Shown in pieces: positions 17,360 through 26,681 of a stretch of DNA of 64,000 nucleotides; position 1 is the stretch's first letter, and every line of letters begins with the position of its first letter. A program made the translations under genes and the position numbers. Under the pieces are notes generated by a model. That model was not told the DNA's origin. It did not search any database and saw only the letters and a list, made by a program, of their open reading frames with translations. This DNA comes from CAVVNN01 sp963838035. GTDB taxonomy: Bacteria > Actinomycetota > Thermoleophilia > Solirubrobacterales > 70-9. The stretch covers positions 186,001-250,000 of the forward strand of contig CAWIPM010000003.1 in NCBI GenBank assembly GCA_963838035.1. Reading direction: 5' to 3'.

Positions 17360-18798
17360 TCGAGGTTGATCATCACATGCTTGATCTCGGTGTAGTCCTC
17401 GAGCGCATACATGGACAGGTCCTTGCCGTAGCCGGACTCCTTGTAACCGCCGTGGGGCATCTCGGACACCAACGGAATGTGATCGTTGATCCAGACGCAG
17501 CCGAAGCGAAGCGCGTTGGCGACCCGCATCGCGCGGCCCACGTCCCGGGTCCAGACCGAGGAGGCGAGCCCGTAGCGGGTCCCGTTCGCCCACTCGATCG
17601 CCTTCTCCTCGTCGGAGAACGGCTGCACGGTTATCACCGGGCCGAAGATCTCGTTCTGGATCATCTCGTCTGACTGTTCCAACCCCGCGACCACCGCCGG
17701 CTCCAGGAAATAGCCGGGGAGGTCGGGCTCGGCGCCGCCGGTGACGACCTCGGCGTTGGCGGGCCTGCGCTCGAGGAAGCCCTCCACCCGCCCGCGCTGG
17801 CGCTCGGAGTTGAGCGGCCCCAGGGTCGTGTCGGCCGACATCGTGTCGCCGAGGACAAGCCCCCTGGCTTCGCCGACGAGGCCGTTGACGACGTCGTCGT
17901 AAACCCCCGCCGCGGCGAGCACGCGGGTCGCGGCGGTGCAGTCCTGACCTGCGTTGTAGTAGCCGGTGCCGGCGATCGTCTCCATCGCCGCCTCCATCTC
18001 GACATCGTCGAAGACGATGACCGGGGCCTTGCCGCCAAGCTCGAGGTGGACCCGCTTGAGCCGGTCCGCAGCCGCCTTGGCGATCCACTTGCCGGTCGGC
18101 GGCGAGCCGGTGAGGCTGACCATCTCGACATCGGGGTGGGTAACCAGCTCCGATCCCGCCGGCTCCCCGTGCCCGCCGATGGCGTTGAGGACGCCCGGGG
18201 GAAGGATGTCCGCGCACCACTCGGCGAACTTCAGCGTCGTCACCGGAGTCGTTTCCGCCGGCTTCAGCACCACCGTGTTGCCGGCGCCGAGAGCCGGGCC
18301 GATCTTCCAAACCGCCATCATCAGCGGGTAGTTCCAGGGTGTTATCTGTCCCACCACCCCGATCGGCTCACGGCGGATGAAAGAGGTGCGTCCCGCCATG
18401 TACTCGCCCGCGGCACGGCCCTCGAGACAGCGGGCGGCACCGGCGAAGAAGCGCAGGTTGTCGGCCATCACCGGGATTTCGTCCTCGACCACGGCGCCGC
18501 GCGGCTTGCCCGCGTCGGCCGCCTCGAGGTCGGCGATCTCATCGGCACGCTCCTCGATCAGATCCGCCATCCGCAGCAGCGCCCGGGCGCGTTCTCCGGG
18601 TGGCGTCGCCGCCCAGCCGTCGAACGCCTTCGCCGCCGCCGCCACCGCGCGGTCGACGTCGGGTTTGGTGGAGAGCGGCGCCTCGGCGATCGCCTCTCCC
18701 GTAGCCGGGTTGACGATCTCCTCGGTCCCACCCTCGACCGGGTCAACCGCCTCTCCTCCAATGAAGTTCCTCAGCTTCCTCACCGTCGCCATCGCCAT
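17356..18798 (-). CDS. Aldehyde dehydrogenase, gamma-aminobutyraldehyde/betaine-aldehyde type
   Basis: 480 residues from ATG 18798, chosen because agGAGG lies 8 bases upstream; a GTG directly before it is the alternative. The NAD(P)-dependent ALDH core shows TPWNYPLMMAVWKIGPAL, KPAETTP, the general-base Glu in LELGGKAPVIVF, and the catalytic Cys in NAGQDCTAATR. The NAGQDC context and EIFGPVITV resemble PatD/PuuC/BADH enzymes that oxidise aminoaldehydes. It lies in the leftward arm of the putative polyamine locus, 92 bp after ald. Likely role: oxidation of 4-aminobutyraldehyde or a related omega-aminoaldehyde. Confidence 0.88.
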   Translation of the reverse strand: MAMATVRKLRNFIGGEAVDPVEGGTEEIVNPATGEAIAEAPLSTKPDVDRAVAAAAKAFDGWAATPPGERARALLRMADLIEERADEIADLEAADAGKPRGAVVEDEIPVMADNLRFFAGAARCLEGRAAGEYMAGRTSFIRREPIGVVGQITPWNYPLMMAVWKIGPALGAGNTVVLKPAETTPVTTLKFAEWCADILPPGVLNAIGGHGEPAGSELVTHPDVEMVSLTGSPPTGKWIAKAAADRLKRVHLELGGKAPVIVFDDVEMEAAMETIAGTGYYNAGQDCTAATRVLAAAGVYDDVVNGLVGEARGLVLGDTMSADTTLGPLNSERQRGRVEGFLERRPANAEVVTGGAEPDLPGYFLEPAVVAGLEQSDEMIQNEIFGPVITVQPFSDEEKAIEWANGTRYGLASSVWTRDVGRAMRVANALRFGCVWINDHIPLVSEMPHGGYKESGYGKDLSMYALEDYTEIKHVMINLE

Positions 18799-18890
18799 CA
18801 CTCAAGCCTCCTGGGTCGTTTCCTACTCGCCATAAATTTCGCCCTTCGCGCTCATGCCGCGTCCGCCGCGGGCCGGTTGGTCCCAATCCG

Positions 18891-20033
18891 TCACATCTCC
18901 GTTGCTCCGACCTTCGTCACCCCGAGGGCATCCTCGACCGGCACATACGCTGCTCCGACTCCAGCCGCCACCGCGGCATGGGTCACCTCGCCGCCGGCGA
19001 CGTTGACGCCCGGGCGCAGGCCTGGGTCGCGCCGGATCGCCTCGGCGACGCCGTGGTCGGCGAGGGCGAGGGCGTAGGGCAGGGTCGCGTTGGTGAGGGC
19101 GTGGGTCGAGGTGATCGGGACCGCGCCGGGCATGTTGGAGACGCAGTAGTGGGTGATCCCGTCAATCTCGAAGGTCGGCTCGCGGTGGGTGGTGGGGCGC
19201 GAGGTCTCGAAGCAGCCGCCCTGGTCGATCGCAACGTCGACCAGCACCGCGCCGGGCTTCATCAGCGCCAGCTGCTCGCGGCGGACGACGAACGGGGCGC
19301 GGGCGCCGTGGACTAGCACGGCACCGATCACGAGGTCTGCCCGGGGCAGCATCTCCTCGACCGCCAGCGTCGTCGAGTAGACGGTCGAGCAGCCACCTGC
19401 GAAGACCATGTCCAGCTCGCGCAGCCGGTCGATCGCCTTGTCGAAGACGAAGACGTCGGCTCCCATCCCGATCGCGACGAAGGCGGCGTTCATACCCACC
19501 GCACCGCCGCCGATCACCATCACGTTCGCCGCGGCGACTCCCGGCACCCCGCCGAGCAGGATGCCGCGACCGCCGAGCGGCTTCTCCAGCATGAAGGCGC
19601 CGGCCTGGGTGGCGATCTTGCCGGCGATCTCGCTCATCGGGGCCAGCAGGGGGAGGCGACCCTGAGAGTCCTCGACCGTCTCGTAGGCGATGCAGGTCGC
19701 GCCGGAGCCGCAGAGCCCGCGCGTCTGCTCGGGGTCGGGCGCCAGGTGCAGGTAGGTGAAGAGGGTCTGTCCCGGACGCAGCATCTCGATCTCCGGCGCC
19801 TGCAGCTCCTTGACGTGGACGATCATCTCGCTCTCGTCGAAGACCGCCGCGGCGTCGGGGGCGATGTGGCCCCCCTGGGCCTCGAAGTCGGCGTCCGAGA
19901 TGGCGCTGCCCTCGCCGGCGCCGGTCTCGATCGAGACCTGGTGGCCGTGTTCGACCATCTCGCGCACCCCCGCCGGGGTGATCGCGACCCGGTACTCGTC
20001 GGGCTTGATCTCCTTCGGAATCCCGATCTTCAT
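18891..20033 (-). CDS. ald: Alanine dehydrogenase
   Basis: 380 residues of normal Ald length, beginning MKIGIPKEIKPDEYRVAITP. Family residues are visible: EYRVA (substrate-binding Arg), VKELQ (Lys), YLHLAPD (catalytic His), and the NAD-binding GGGAVGMNAAFVAIGMGADV. DVAIDQGGCFETSRPTTH and CVSNMPGAVPITSTHALTN are classic Ald signatures. It converts L-alanine plus NAD to pyruvate, ammonium and NADH. In this locus it would recycle alanine formed by a pyruvate-dependent transaminase (inference). Confidence 0.95.
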   Translation of the reverse strand: MKIGIPKEIKPDEYRVAITPAGVREMVEHGHQVSIETGAGEGSAISDADFEAQGGHIAPDAAAVFDESEMIVHVKELQAPEIEMLRPGQTLFTYLHLAPDPEQTRGLCGSGATCIAYETVEDSQGRLPLLAPMSEIAGKIATQAGAFMLEKPLGGRGILLGGVPGVAAANVMVIGGGAVGMNAAFVAIGMGADVFVFDKAIDRLRELDMVFAGGCSTVYSTTLAVEEMLPRADLVIGAVLVHGARAPFVVRREQLALMKPGAVLVDVAIDQGGCFETSRPTTHREPTFEIDGITHYCVSNMPGAVPITSTHALTNATLPYALALADHGVAEAIRRDPGLRPGVNVAGGEVTHAAVAAGVGAAYVPVEDALGVTKVGATEM

Positions 20034-20151
20034 CGGGATTCCTCAAATTCCGCCCGCGTGCTCTGCGCCCGCTCGCTCGCTCCCCTCACCACCGGCGATC
20101 TCGCTCGCTCGCCCCCGCGTCCGCCGCGGGCGGGTGGTGTGCAGCTTGAGA

Positions 20152-21705
20152 TCACGTCACCAACTCCCTTGCTCTGAGTGCCAGCCAGAACTCGATCCGG
20201 TCGTGGGCGCGGGAGAGGTCGCGCCCGGTCAGCTCCTCGACCTTGCGCATCCGGTAGCGCAGGGTGTGGCGGTGGCAGTAGACCTCGCGCGCGGCGCGCT
20301 CCCACTGGCCGTTCTGCTCGATGAACGCCTCCAGCGAGCGCAGCAGCTCGCCGCCGTACTCCTCGTCGCCCTGCTCGATCGGCCCGAGGACGCTGTCGCA
20401 GTAGAGCTTCAGCGCCTCGTCGTCCTGGATCGAGAGCAGCAGCGTGAAGGCGCCGAGGTCGCGCCAGGAGGCCACCTCCGGGGTGTGGCCGTTGTTGAAT
20501 CCGGTCGCCTCCAGGGCGCAGCGTGCTTCGTGGAAGGAGCGGCGCAGGTTCTCGCGCGGCGCGGTGCGGCTGGCGGCGGCGCGGACGGCGCCGCGGTCGG
20601 CGGTCAGCGCCTTGCGGGCGTCGGCGGCGACGTCGACCGGGTCGCGGTCGGAGGCGTCGATGACGGCGCAGAGCAGTTCGCGACCGCCGACGGTGTGGGG
20701 GGCGACGACGGCCGGGCAGGCGTCGGCCGCCAGGGCTCGCTCGAGGGCGCCCTCGGCGGCGGCCGGGTGATCGAGCGCGAAGACGAGGACGGCGGCCTCC
20801 TCGCCGATTCCGAACGGCTCGAGGCGGCGGCGCAGCTCGGCCGGCTCCATGCCCCCTCCAAGGGCGCCGGCGAGCACGTCGCCGGCGAGGCGGCGCTCGG
20901 TCTCGCGGGCGACGCGGCGGCGCATCAGCTCCAGCGCCACCACCGCCACCGCCTGCTGGAGGATCAGCCGCTCGAAGTCGCCGAGGCCGCCGGAGTCGCG
21001 GACGATCACCACCCAGGCCTGCGGTGGCCCGCCACCGGGGGAGATCACCGGGTGGGCGAGGGCGCGTCCGGCGACCGAGGGGTGGGCCGGCACGAAGGGG
21101 TGACCGTCGCCGGTGTGGGAGAGCGCCTCTTTGCGAATCGCGGCGATCGCGTCCGCGGAGAGCTCGCGGCGAAAGCCGCGGCCGGCGAGGCGGTCGCCGC
21201 GGCCGTCGAGGATCGCCACCGTGCCGCCAACGGCGGAGGCGATCGTGGCGGCGATTTCCTCCAGCCCGCGCTCCTCCAGCACCAGCCGCTCCAGGCGCCG
21301 CTGCACGGCGATGCCACGCTGCAGCACCTCGTACTGCTCGTTGACGAGGCGGGCGAACGCCTTCTCGGTAATCGCGATGAACGGGGTCGAGTAGGGGACC
21401 TCGAAGAGCGGGAAGTCACGCTTGGTCGCCTCGTCTACCAGCGCTTTCGGCAGCTTGCGGTGACTGAAGCCGGTGCCGAAGCCGAGACCGGCGAGGTTGC
21501 GGTCGGCAAGCAGGCGGACGAAGGCGCGCTGCTTGGCGGCGGTGTCGAGCGGGATGCCCGTGGTCAGCATCAGCTCGCCACCGGAGAGCCACGGGGTCGG
21601 GTCCTCAAGCTCGGAGATGTGCACCCACCGCACCGGCGCCGCGGCCTGCGAGCCGGCCGCCAGCTCGAGGCCGAGCTCGTCGAGCAGGCTCTGGACCGTG
21701 AGCAC
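20152..21705 (-). CDS. PucR-family transcriptional regulator
   Basis: A 517-residue protein with the PucR N-terminal domain (about 1-125, e.g. WVHISELEDPTPWLSGGELMLTTG). A variable middle domain (about 135-390) follows. The C-terminal helix-turn-helix is of the PucR type (about 445-510, with LEAFIEQNGQWERAAREVYCHRHTLRYRMRKVE: split as ERAAREVYCHRHTLRYRM). Such regulators control purine, amino-acid or polyamine catabolism and sense a pathway metabolite. It starts at GTG, 8 bp after the aminotransferase stop, so it is co-transcribed with it and probably controls this locus from the 23.1-23.4 kb intergenic region. Confidence 0.9.
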   Translation of the reverse strand: MLTVQSLLDELGLELAAGSQAAAPVRWVHISELEDPTPWLSGGELMLTTGIPLDTAAKQRAFVRLLADRNLAGLGFGTGFSHRKLPKALVDEATKRDFPLFEVPYSTPFIAITEKAFARLVNEQYEVLQRGIAVQRRLERLVLEERGLEEIAATIASAVGGTVAILDGRGDRLAGRGFRRELSADAIAAIRKEALSHTGDGHPFVPAHPSVAGRALAHPVISPGGGPPQAWVVIVRDSGGLGDFERLILQQAVAVVALELMRRRVARETERRLAGDVLAGALGGGMEPAELRRRLEPFGIGEEAAVLVFALDHPAAAEGALERALAADACPAVVAPHTVGGRELLCAVIDASDRDPVDVAADARKALTADRGAVRAAASRTAPRENLRRSFHEARCALEATGFNNGHTPEVASWRDLGAFTLLLSIQDDEALKLYCDSVLGPIEQGDEEYGGELLRSLEAFIEQNGQWERAAREVYCHRHTLRYRMRKVEELTGRDLSRAHDRIEFWLALRARELVT

Positions 21706-21713
21706 CGCGCCTC

Positions 21714-23093
21714 CTACCCGCGGGCCCTCTTCCAGGCCCGGGTGAGAACGTCGTGCAGCACGTCGTGGATCTCTTCGAACTGCTCGCTGTCGGCGATCAG
21801 CGGCGGGGCGAGCTGGATCACCGGGTCGCCGCGATCGTCGGCACGGCAGATCAACCCGCGCTTGTACAGCTCACCGGAGAGGAAGCCACGCAGCAGGTCC
21901 TCGGCCTCCTCGTCGCCGAAGCTTTCCTTCGTCTCCTTGTCCTTGACGAGCTCGATCGCCTGGAAGTAGCCGGCGCCGCGCACGTCTCCGACGATCGGGA
22001 TCTCGTGCAGGCTCTCAAGCATCTGGCGGAACTCGGCCTCCTTGGCGAGCACGTGCCCGCAGAGGTCCTCGCTCTCGAAGACGTCGAGGTTGGCCATCGC
22101 GATCGCCGAGGCGACGGGGTGGCCGGCGAAGGTGAAACCGTGGGCGAAGGAGGCGTCGCCGCGCATGAACGGGTCGGCGACGCGGTCGGAGGCGATCACC
22201 GCGCCCATCGGGGCGTAGGCGGAGGTGAGAGCCTTCGCCACCGTGATGATGTCGGGGACATAGCCGAATCGGTCGCAGCCGAAGTAGTGGCCGAGCCGGC
22301 CCCAGGCGCAGATCACCTCGTCGGAGATCATCAGGACGTCGTAGCGGTCGCAGATCTCGCGAACGCGATCGAAGTAGCCCTCGGGCGGGACGAAGCAGCC
22401 GCCGGCGTTCTGCACCGGCTCGAGGATCACCGCGGCGACGGTCTCGGGGCCCTCGAACTGGATCCGCTCCTCGATCGCGGTTGCCGCCCAGAGCGGGTGG
22501 CGGTCCTCGGGCCAGCGGTAGAGGTTGGTGTTGGGAACGTGGCAGCCACCGGGGGCGAGCGGCTCGAACTGCGAGCGCAGCTCGGTGATTCCGGTGACCG
22601 AGAGGGCGCCGAGCGAGGTGCCGTGGTAGGCGACCTCGCGGGCGATCGTCTTGTGCTTCTGCCCGTTGCCGCGCATGCGGTGGTAGTTGCGGGCGAGCTT
22701 CAGCGCCGACTCGACCGCCTCCGAGCCGCCGGAGGTGAAGAAGACCCGATTGAGGTCGGCGGGGGCGAGCGAGGCGATTCGTGCCGCCAGCTCGATCGCG
22801 CGCGGGTGGGCGTAGCTCCAGAGCGTGTAGAAGTCGAGCTCCTCGATCTGGCGGGCAGCCGCCTCTCCGTACTCGGTGCGGCCGTGGCCGGCGTTGACGC
22901 AGAAGAGCCCGGAGAGGCCGTCGAGGTAGCGGTTGCCGCCCTCGTCGTAGACGTAGCAGCCATCGCCGCGGACGATGATCGGGATCTCATGGCCAGGCCC
23001 GTAGGAGCCCATCCGCGAGAAGTGCATCCAGAGGTGTCGTTTGGCCAGCTCCTGAAGGCTGGTGTCAATCGGGGCCTGGGACGCGGTGGCCAT
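21714..23093 (-). CDS. Class III aminotransferase, omega-amino acid/putrescine-pyruvate type
   Basis: 459 residues from ATG 23093; the frame further upstream is spurious. It has the fold-type I class III features: GLSGLFCVNAGHG, FFTSGGSEAVESALKLAR (PLP phosphate), YHGTSLGALSVTG, ISDEVICAWGRLG (Asp of the DE pair) and the Schiff-base Lys in TVAKALTSAYAPMGAV. The sequence groups by eye with beta-alanine/putrescine:pyruvate aminotransferases (SpuC/AptA type). A purine-rich aaagaggagaggag precedes the start. It is divergent from the transporter operon, so both arms share a control region. Confidence 0.9.
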   Translation of the reverse strand: MATASQAPIDTSLQELAKRHLWMHFSRMGSYGPGHEIPIIVRGDGCYVYDEGGNRYLDGLSGLFCVNAGHGRTEYGEAAARQIEELDFYTLWSYAHPRAIELAARIASLAPADLNRVFFTSGGSEAVESALKLARNYHRMRGNGQKHKTIAREVAYHGTSLGALSVTGITELRSQFEPLAPGGCHVPNTNLYRWPEDRHPLWAATAIEERIQFEGPETVAAVILEPVQNAGGCFVPPEGYFDRVREICDRYDVLMISDEVICAWGRLGHYFGCDRFGYVPDIITVAKALTSAYAPMGAVIASDRVADPFMRGDASFAHGFTFAGHPVASAIAMANLDVFESEDLCGHVLAKEAEFRQMLESLHEIPIVGDVRGAGYFQAIELVKDKETKESFGDEEAEDLLRGFLSGELYKRGLICRADDRGDPVIQLAPPLIADSEQFEEIHDVLHDVLTRAWKRARG

Positions 23094-23427
23094 AAAGACT
23101 CTCCTCTCCTCTTTCGACGATCTGGATAAAGCTAGACCCAGTTTGGACCTTCTGCAAGGGATCTTTGGGTCAAGTCCAGGTTCCCGACCTATACAAAACG
23201 TACAAGACCCTGCTGTGCTTTTGGGACATTCGCCACTTGCGCGGTTCTGCGCGGAGGCATACCGTCGCTGCTGTGCGCGCTCCCAGCTCCGGCGAGAAGG
23301 GCCTGAAGAAGAACGCGACCCCGGCGCTGTTCGCCGATCTGGCTGAGCGCCCGGGTCCTGCTCGTGCCGGCCGCTCGCTAGCGCTACCGTGAATGAAGCA
23401 CGGAGCTCCACACAAAGGGGTGAGGGA
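23094..23427. promoter_or_regulatory. Divergent control region between aminotransferase and potA
   Basis: 334 bp with no credible gene. An inverted pair GACCCA (23135-23140) and TGGGTC (23166-23171) lies here. A TATACA hexamer (23190-23195) could be a rightward -10 about 19 bp after TTGGGT (23165-23170); this -35 is poor, which would fit an activator-dependent promoter. It is the natural place for PucR control of both arms. All of this is inference from position and short motifs. Confidence 0.35.
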
Positions 23428-24600
23428 ATGAACGGTGAGGTACCAGGCGTCGAGTTGAAGAGCGTCACCAAGCGCTTCGACGACCTGGTCGCCGTCAACG
23501 ACCTCAGCCTGGCGCTGGCGGGGGGCGAGTTCTTCACCCTGCTCGGTCCGAGCGGCTGCGGGAAGACGACGACGCTGCGGATGGTCGCCGGGTTCGAGCA
23601 ACCGACCACAGGCGAGATTCGAATCGAGGGAACAGACGTGGCGAATCTCCCGCCCCATCGCCGACCAACCAACACCGTTTTCCAGAGCTACGCCCTCTTC
23701 CCCCACCTCAGCGTCAAGGACAACGTCGGCTTCGGCCTCAGGCGAAAGGGTGTCGCGAAGGCGGAGATCGAGCAGCGAGTTGACGCGGAGCTTGGGCGAG
23801 TAGGGCTCGCCGCCGAGGCCAACCGGCGTCCGTCTCAGCTCTCCGGCGGCATGCAGCAGCGGGTGGCGCTGGCCAGGGCGCTTGTCAACCTGCCCAAGGT
23901 GCTGCTCCTCGACGAGCCGCTCGGCGCCCTCGACCTGAAGCTCCGCAAGGGCCTGCAGGTCGAGCTGAAGCGAATCCAGCGCGATGTCGGGATCACCTTC
24001 GTCTACGTCACTCACGACCAGGAGGAGGCGCTGACGATGAGCGACCGGATCGCCGTGATGAACCGCGGACAGGTCGAGCAGGTGGGGGGGCCCGAGGAGG
24101 TCTACGAGCGCCCCGCCACTACCTTCGTCGCAGGATTCATCGGTGTTTCCAACCTGATGCCGGCGAAGGTTTCCGGGCCGGATGAGGTGCGACTCGACCA
24201 AGGGCCCACGGTGGTGGCACGGGCGAACGGCTTCTCCATCGGCGAAGGCTGCCACGCGGTGGTGCGCCCGGAGAAGCTGCGCGTCGAGCGGGTTGACGGG
24301 GCAGATACAGCGTCTGCGAGCGGGATGCCACGGGTCGAGGGAGTCGTCGAGAGCTCGCTCTATCTCGGCACCTCGACGCAGATCGTCGTCGTGCTCGGCA
24401 AGGAGGTTCGGATGACGGTCCTCGTGCCCAACGCCGACGAGGAGGAGAGGCAGCGGCTTCCGGGGGGCGGAGCGCGAGTCGCACTGACGTGGGAGCCCGA
24501 GCACATGCACCTGGTGCGTGAGTCTCCGGCAGGGGGCGTTGCCTCACCTGCCGAGCCGGAGGAGGACCCGACGGAGCCGACTGGGCTTCCAACGACGTAG
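23428..24600 (+). CDS. potA: Spermidine/putrescine-type ABC transporter ATP-binding protein
   Basis: 390 residues from ATG 23428, which follows a ggggtgaggga ribosome-binding stretch; an upstream in-frame ATG at 23389 is less likely. Walker A is LLGPSGCGKTTTLRM, the signature LSGGMQQRVALARAL, and Walker B VLLLDEPLGALD, with the switch His in YVTHDQEEALTMSDR. A C-terminal TOBE domain (about 290-360) marks it as a PotA/CysA-type importer ATPase. It heads the operon potA-potD-potB-potC and would energise uptake of putrescine/spermidine or a related amine. Confidence 0.93.
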   Translation: MNGEVPGVELKSVTKRFDDLVAVNDLSLALAGGEFFTLLGPSGCGKTTTLRMVAGFEQPTTGEIRIEGTDVANLPPHRRPTNTVFQSYALFPHLSVKDNVGFGLRRKGVAKAEIEQRVDAELGRVGLAAEANRRPSQLSGGMQQRVALARALVNLPKVLLLDEPLGALDLKLRKGLQVELKRIQRDVGITFVYVTHDQEEALTMSDRIAVMNRGQVEQVGGPEEVYERPATTFVAGFIGVSNLMPAKVSGPDEVRLDQGPTVVARANGFSIGEGCHAVVRPEKLRVERVDGADTASASGMPRVEGVVESSLYLGTSTQIVVVLGKEVRMTVLVPNADEEERQRLPGGGARVALTWEPEHMHLVRESPAGGVASPAEPEEDPTEPTGLPTT

Positions 24601-24614
24601 AAAGGACGATCAGA

Positions 24615-25761
24615 ATGCGCGACCGAGGACCGAGGGTACGAGGAATGGCGCTAGCCGCACTGGCGCTGGCCCTGGCATTGGGATTGGCCGCCTGCGGAGG
24701 CGGAGGTGGGATCGAAAGCGGAAGCGGCAACGCGGGAACGGTGAAGCTGGAAGGGAAGCCCTCGGGCAGCCTTACCATCTCCAACTGGCCCCTCTACATC
24801 GACAAGGGCACCGTACCGGCCTTCGAAAAGGCGAGCGGCGTAAAGGTCAAATACATCGAAGACATCAACTCCAACGAAGAATTCTTCAACAAGGTCCAAC
24901 CACTTCTCGCAGCAGGGTGAATCCGGGGGTCGCAGCATCTTCGTCCTCGCCGACTACATGGTCAGCAAAATGCACAAGCTCGGATATCTGCAGACACTTG
25001 ACAAGTCGGCGCTGCCCAACGTGAAGAAGAACCTGTCGCCCAGCCTGCAACACCCCCCGTTCGATCCAGAACGGAGCTACACGGTTCCGTGGCAGAGCGG
25101 CATGACCGGGATCATCGTCAACACGGAAACCGCTCCCGACGTCCACTCCATCTGCGACCTCTTCAACTCGAAGTACAAGGGCAAGGTCGACATGCTGAAC
25201 GAAGTGCGGGAAACGGTTCCCCTTGTAATGAAGTGCGAAGGGCTCGATCCGAACAAGGCGACCGAAGCCGACTGGATGAAGGCGATCAACAAAATCAAGG
25301 GTGCGGCCGAATCCGGCCAGATTCGCCGGTTCACCGGCAACGACTACGCCCGCGACCTGACCAGCGGCGATGCAGTCGCGGTGATCGGCTGGTCCGGCGA
25401 TGCGGTGCAGCTGCAGGAAGACAACAAGAACCTCGAATGGCGGATGCCCACCGACGGCTGCATGCTCTGGTCTGAAGACATGGTGGTACCGATCGGAGCA
25501 CCGAACCCCACCGCAGCGGAGGCGTGGATGAACTACGTCTATGAACCAGCGGTTCAGGCCAACATCGCCGAATACGTGAACTACGTGACTCCCGTTGAAG
25601 GGGTGAAACCGATACTCGAGAAGCGCAGTCCGGAACTCGGAAACAACCAGCTGATCTTCCCGAGCACATCGTTTACAAAGAAGTGCTCGGCGACGCCGAC
25701 GATAGAAGGGCAGGAGGAACAGAATGTGATCAAGGCATTCGACTCCGTCCTCAACGGCTGA
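24615..25761 (+). CDS. potD: Polyamine-binding lipoprotein, frameshifted
   Basis: The first part (24615-24917) encodes a lipoprotein signal with lipobox LAAC followed by a Gly stretch, then TISNWPLYIDKGTVPAFEKA, typical of PotD/PotF. It hits TGA at 24918-24920. The +1 frame continues ESGGRSIFVLADYMVSKMHKLGY and runs to 25761 with family-typical SYTVPWQSGMTGIIVN and VIGWSGDAVQL. Skipping T24918 joins the two perfectly, giving about 381 residues. The extra base may be a sequencing error, a real mutation, or less likely a +1 frameshift site (GGG UGA A). It lies 14 bp after potA. Confidence 0.85.
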
Positions 25762-25807
25762 GAGCCGTGGGCGGCTCGGTGAAATACGGCGGCGTGGTGG
25801 TGACCTG

Positions 25808-26665
25808 ATGGGCGCCATCCGCCGCCGTACCGCCCCCTACTTCCTGCTCGGGCCAGGGACGATCTGGCTGGTCCTATTCTTCGTCGTCCCGCTCTACTAC
25901 ATGGGCAAACTGTCGCTTGAGTCGGGCGTCGTCGGGAACCTCACATTCAACTGGCACTGGACCAACTACAGCGACGCACTCGAACTGTATGACTCGCAGT
26001 TCATTCGATCCTTTGTCTACGCCGGGGCAGCGACGCTGATCGCACTGGCGCTCGCCTACCCGCTCGCCTACACGATCGCCTTCAAGGCCGGGCGCTGGCG
26101 CAACGCTCTGCTGTTCGCGGTCGTCGCACCGTTCTTCACCACTTACCTGATTCGAACCATCGCCTGGGAGACGATCCTCTCCGACGAAAGCCCGGTGACC
26201 GAAATTCTCCACGCGATCGGGCTCGCTCCCAGCGGTCACATCCTCGCCACGGGGCCCGCGGTGATCGCCGGACTGACATACAACTTCCTGCCCTTCATGA
26301 TCCTGCCCATCTACGCCAGTCTGGAGCGGATCGACGTGGGATTGATCGAGGCAGCCAAGGACCTGTACAGCTCCGCCACGCAGAGCTTCCTGCGGGTTAC
26401 CTTGCCGCTCTCGGCGCCGGGTATCGTCGCCGGCACCTTATTGACGTTCATCCCCGCTGCCGGCGACTACGTCAACGCCCAGTTCTTGGGCGGGGTGGGC
26501 AACAGGATGATCGGCAACGTGATCCAGTCGCTCTACCTGACCCAGGCCGACTATCCGTCGGCGGCGGCGCTCTCCTTCGTGCTGATGGCGTTGATCATGG
26601 TCGCCGTCGTGATCTACATCCGCTTCGCCGGCTCGGAGGCGCTGATGGGCGAGGAGGCACGATGA
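25808..26665 (+). CDS. potB: Polyamine-type ABC transporter permease PotB
   Basis: 285 residues with six predicted membrane segments, the first at about 11-31 (TIWLVLFFVVPLYYM). The binding-protein-dependent permease (EAA) loop reads LIEAAKDLYSSATQSFLRVTLPLSAPGI (here in pieces: EAAKDLYSS and TLPLSAPGI). It starts 46 bp after potD and is the first of two permeases. The order A-D-B-C matches polyamine uptake systems; the true substrate could also be another amine. Confidence 0.9.
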   Translation: MGAIRRRTAPYFLLGPGTIWLVLFFVVPLYYMGKLSLESGVVGNLTFNWHWTNYSDALELYDSQFIRSFVYAGAATLIALALAYPLAYTIAFKAGRWRNALLFAVVAPFFTTYLIRTIAWETILSDESPVTEILHAIGLAPSGHILATGPAVIAGLTYNFLPFMILPIYASLERIDVGLIEAAKDLYSSATQSFLRVTLPLSAPGIVAGTLLTFIPAAGDYVNAQFLGGVGNRMIGNVIQSLYLTQADYPSAAALSFVLMALIMVAVVIYIRFAGSEALMGEEAR

Positions 26666-26681
26666 AGCGGAGGGATGGGCG

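Noticed and set aside
20034..20151. Repetitive gctcgctcgctc sequence between ald and pucR
   Set aside because: Low-complexity GC repeat with no stable or conserved structure visible.
19756..21969. 737-codon rightward frame over ald, pucR and the aminotransferase
   Set aside because: Spans three real genes on the other strand and a non-coding gap; no family features.
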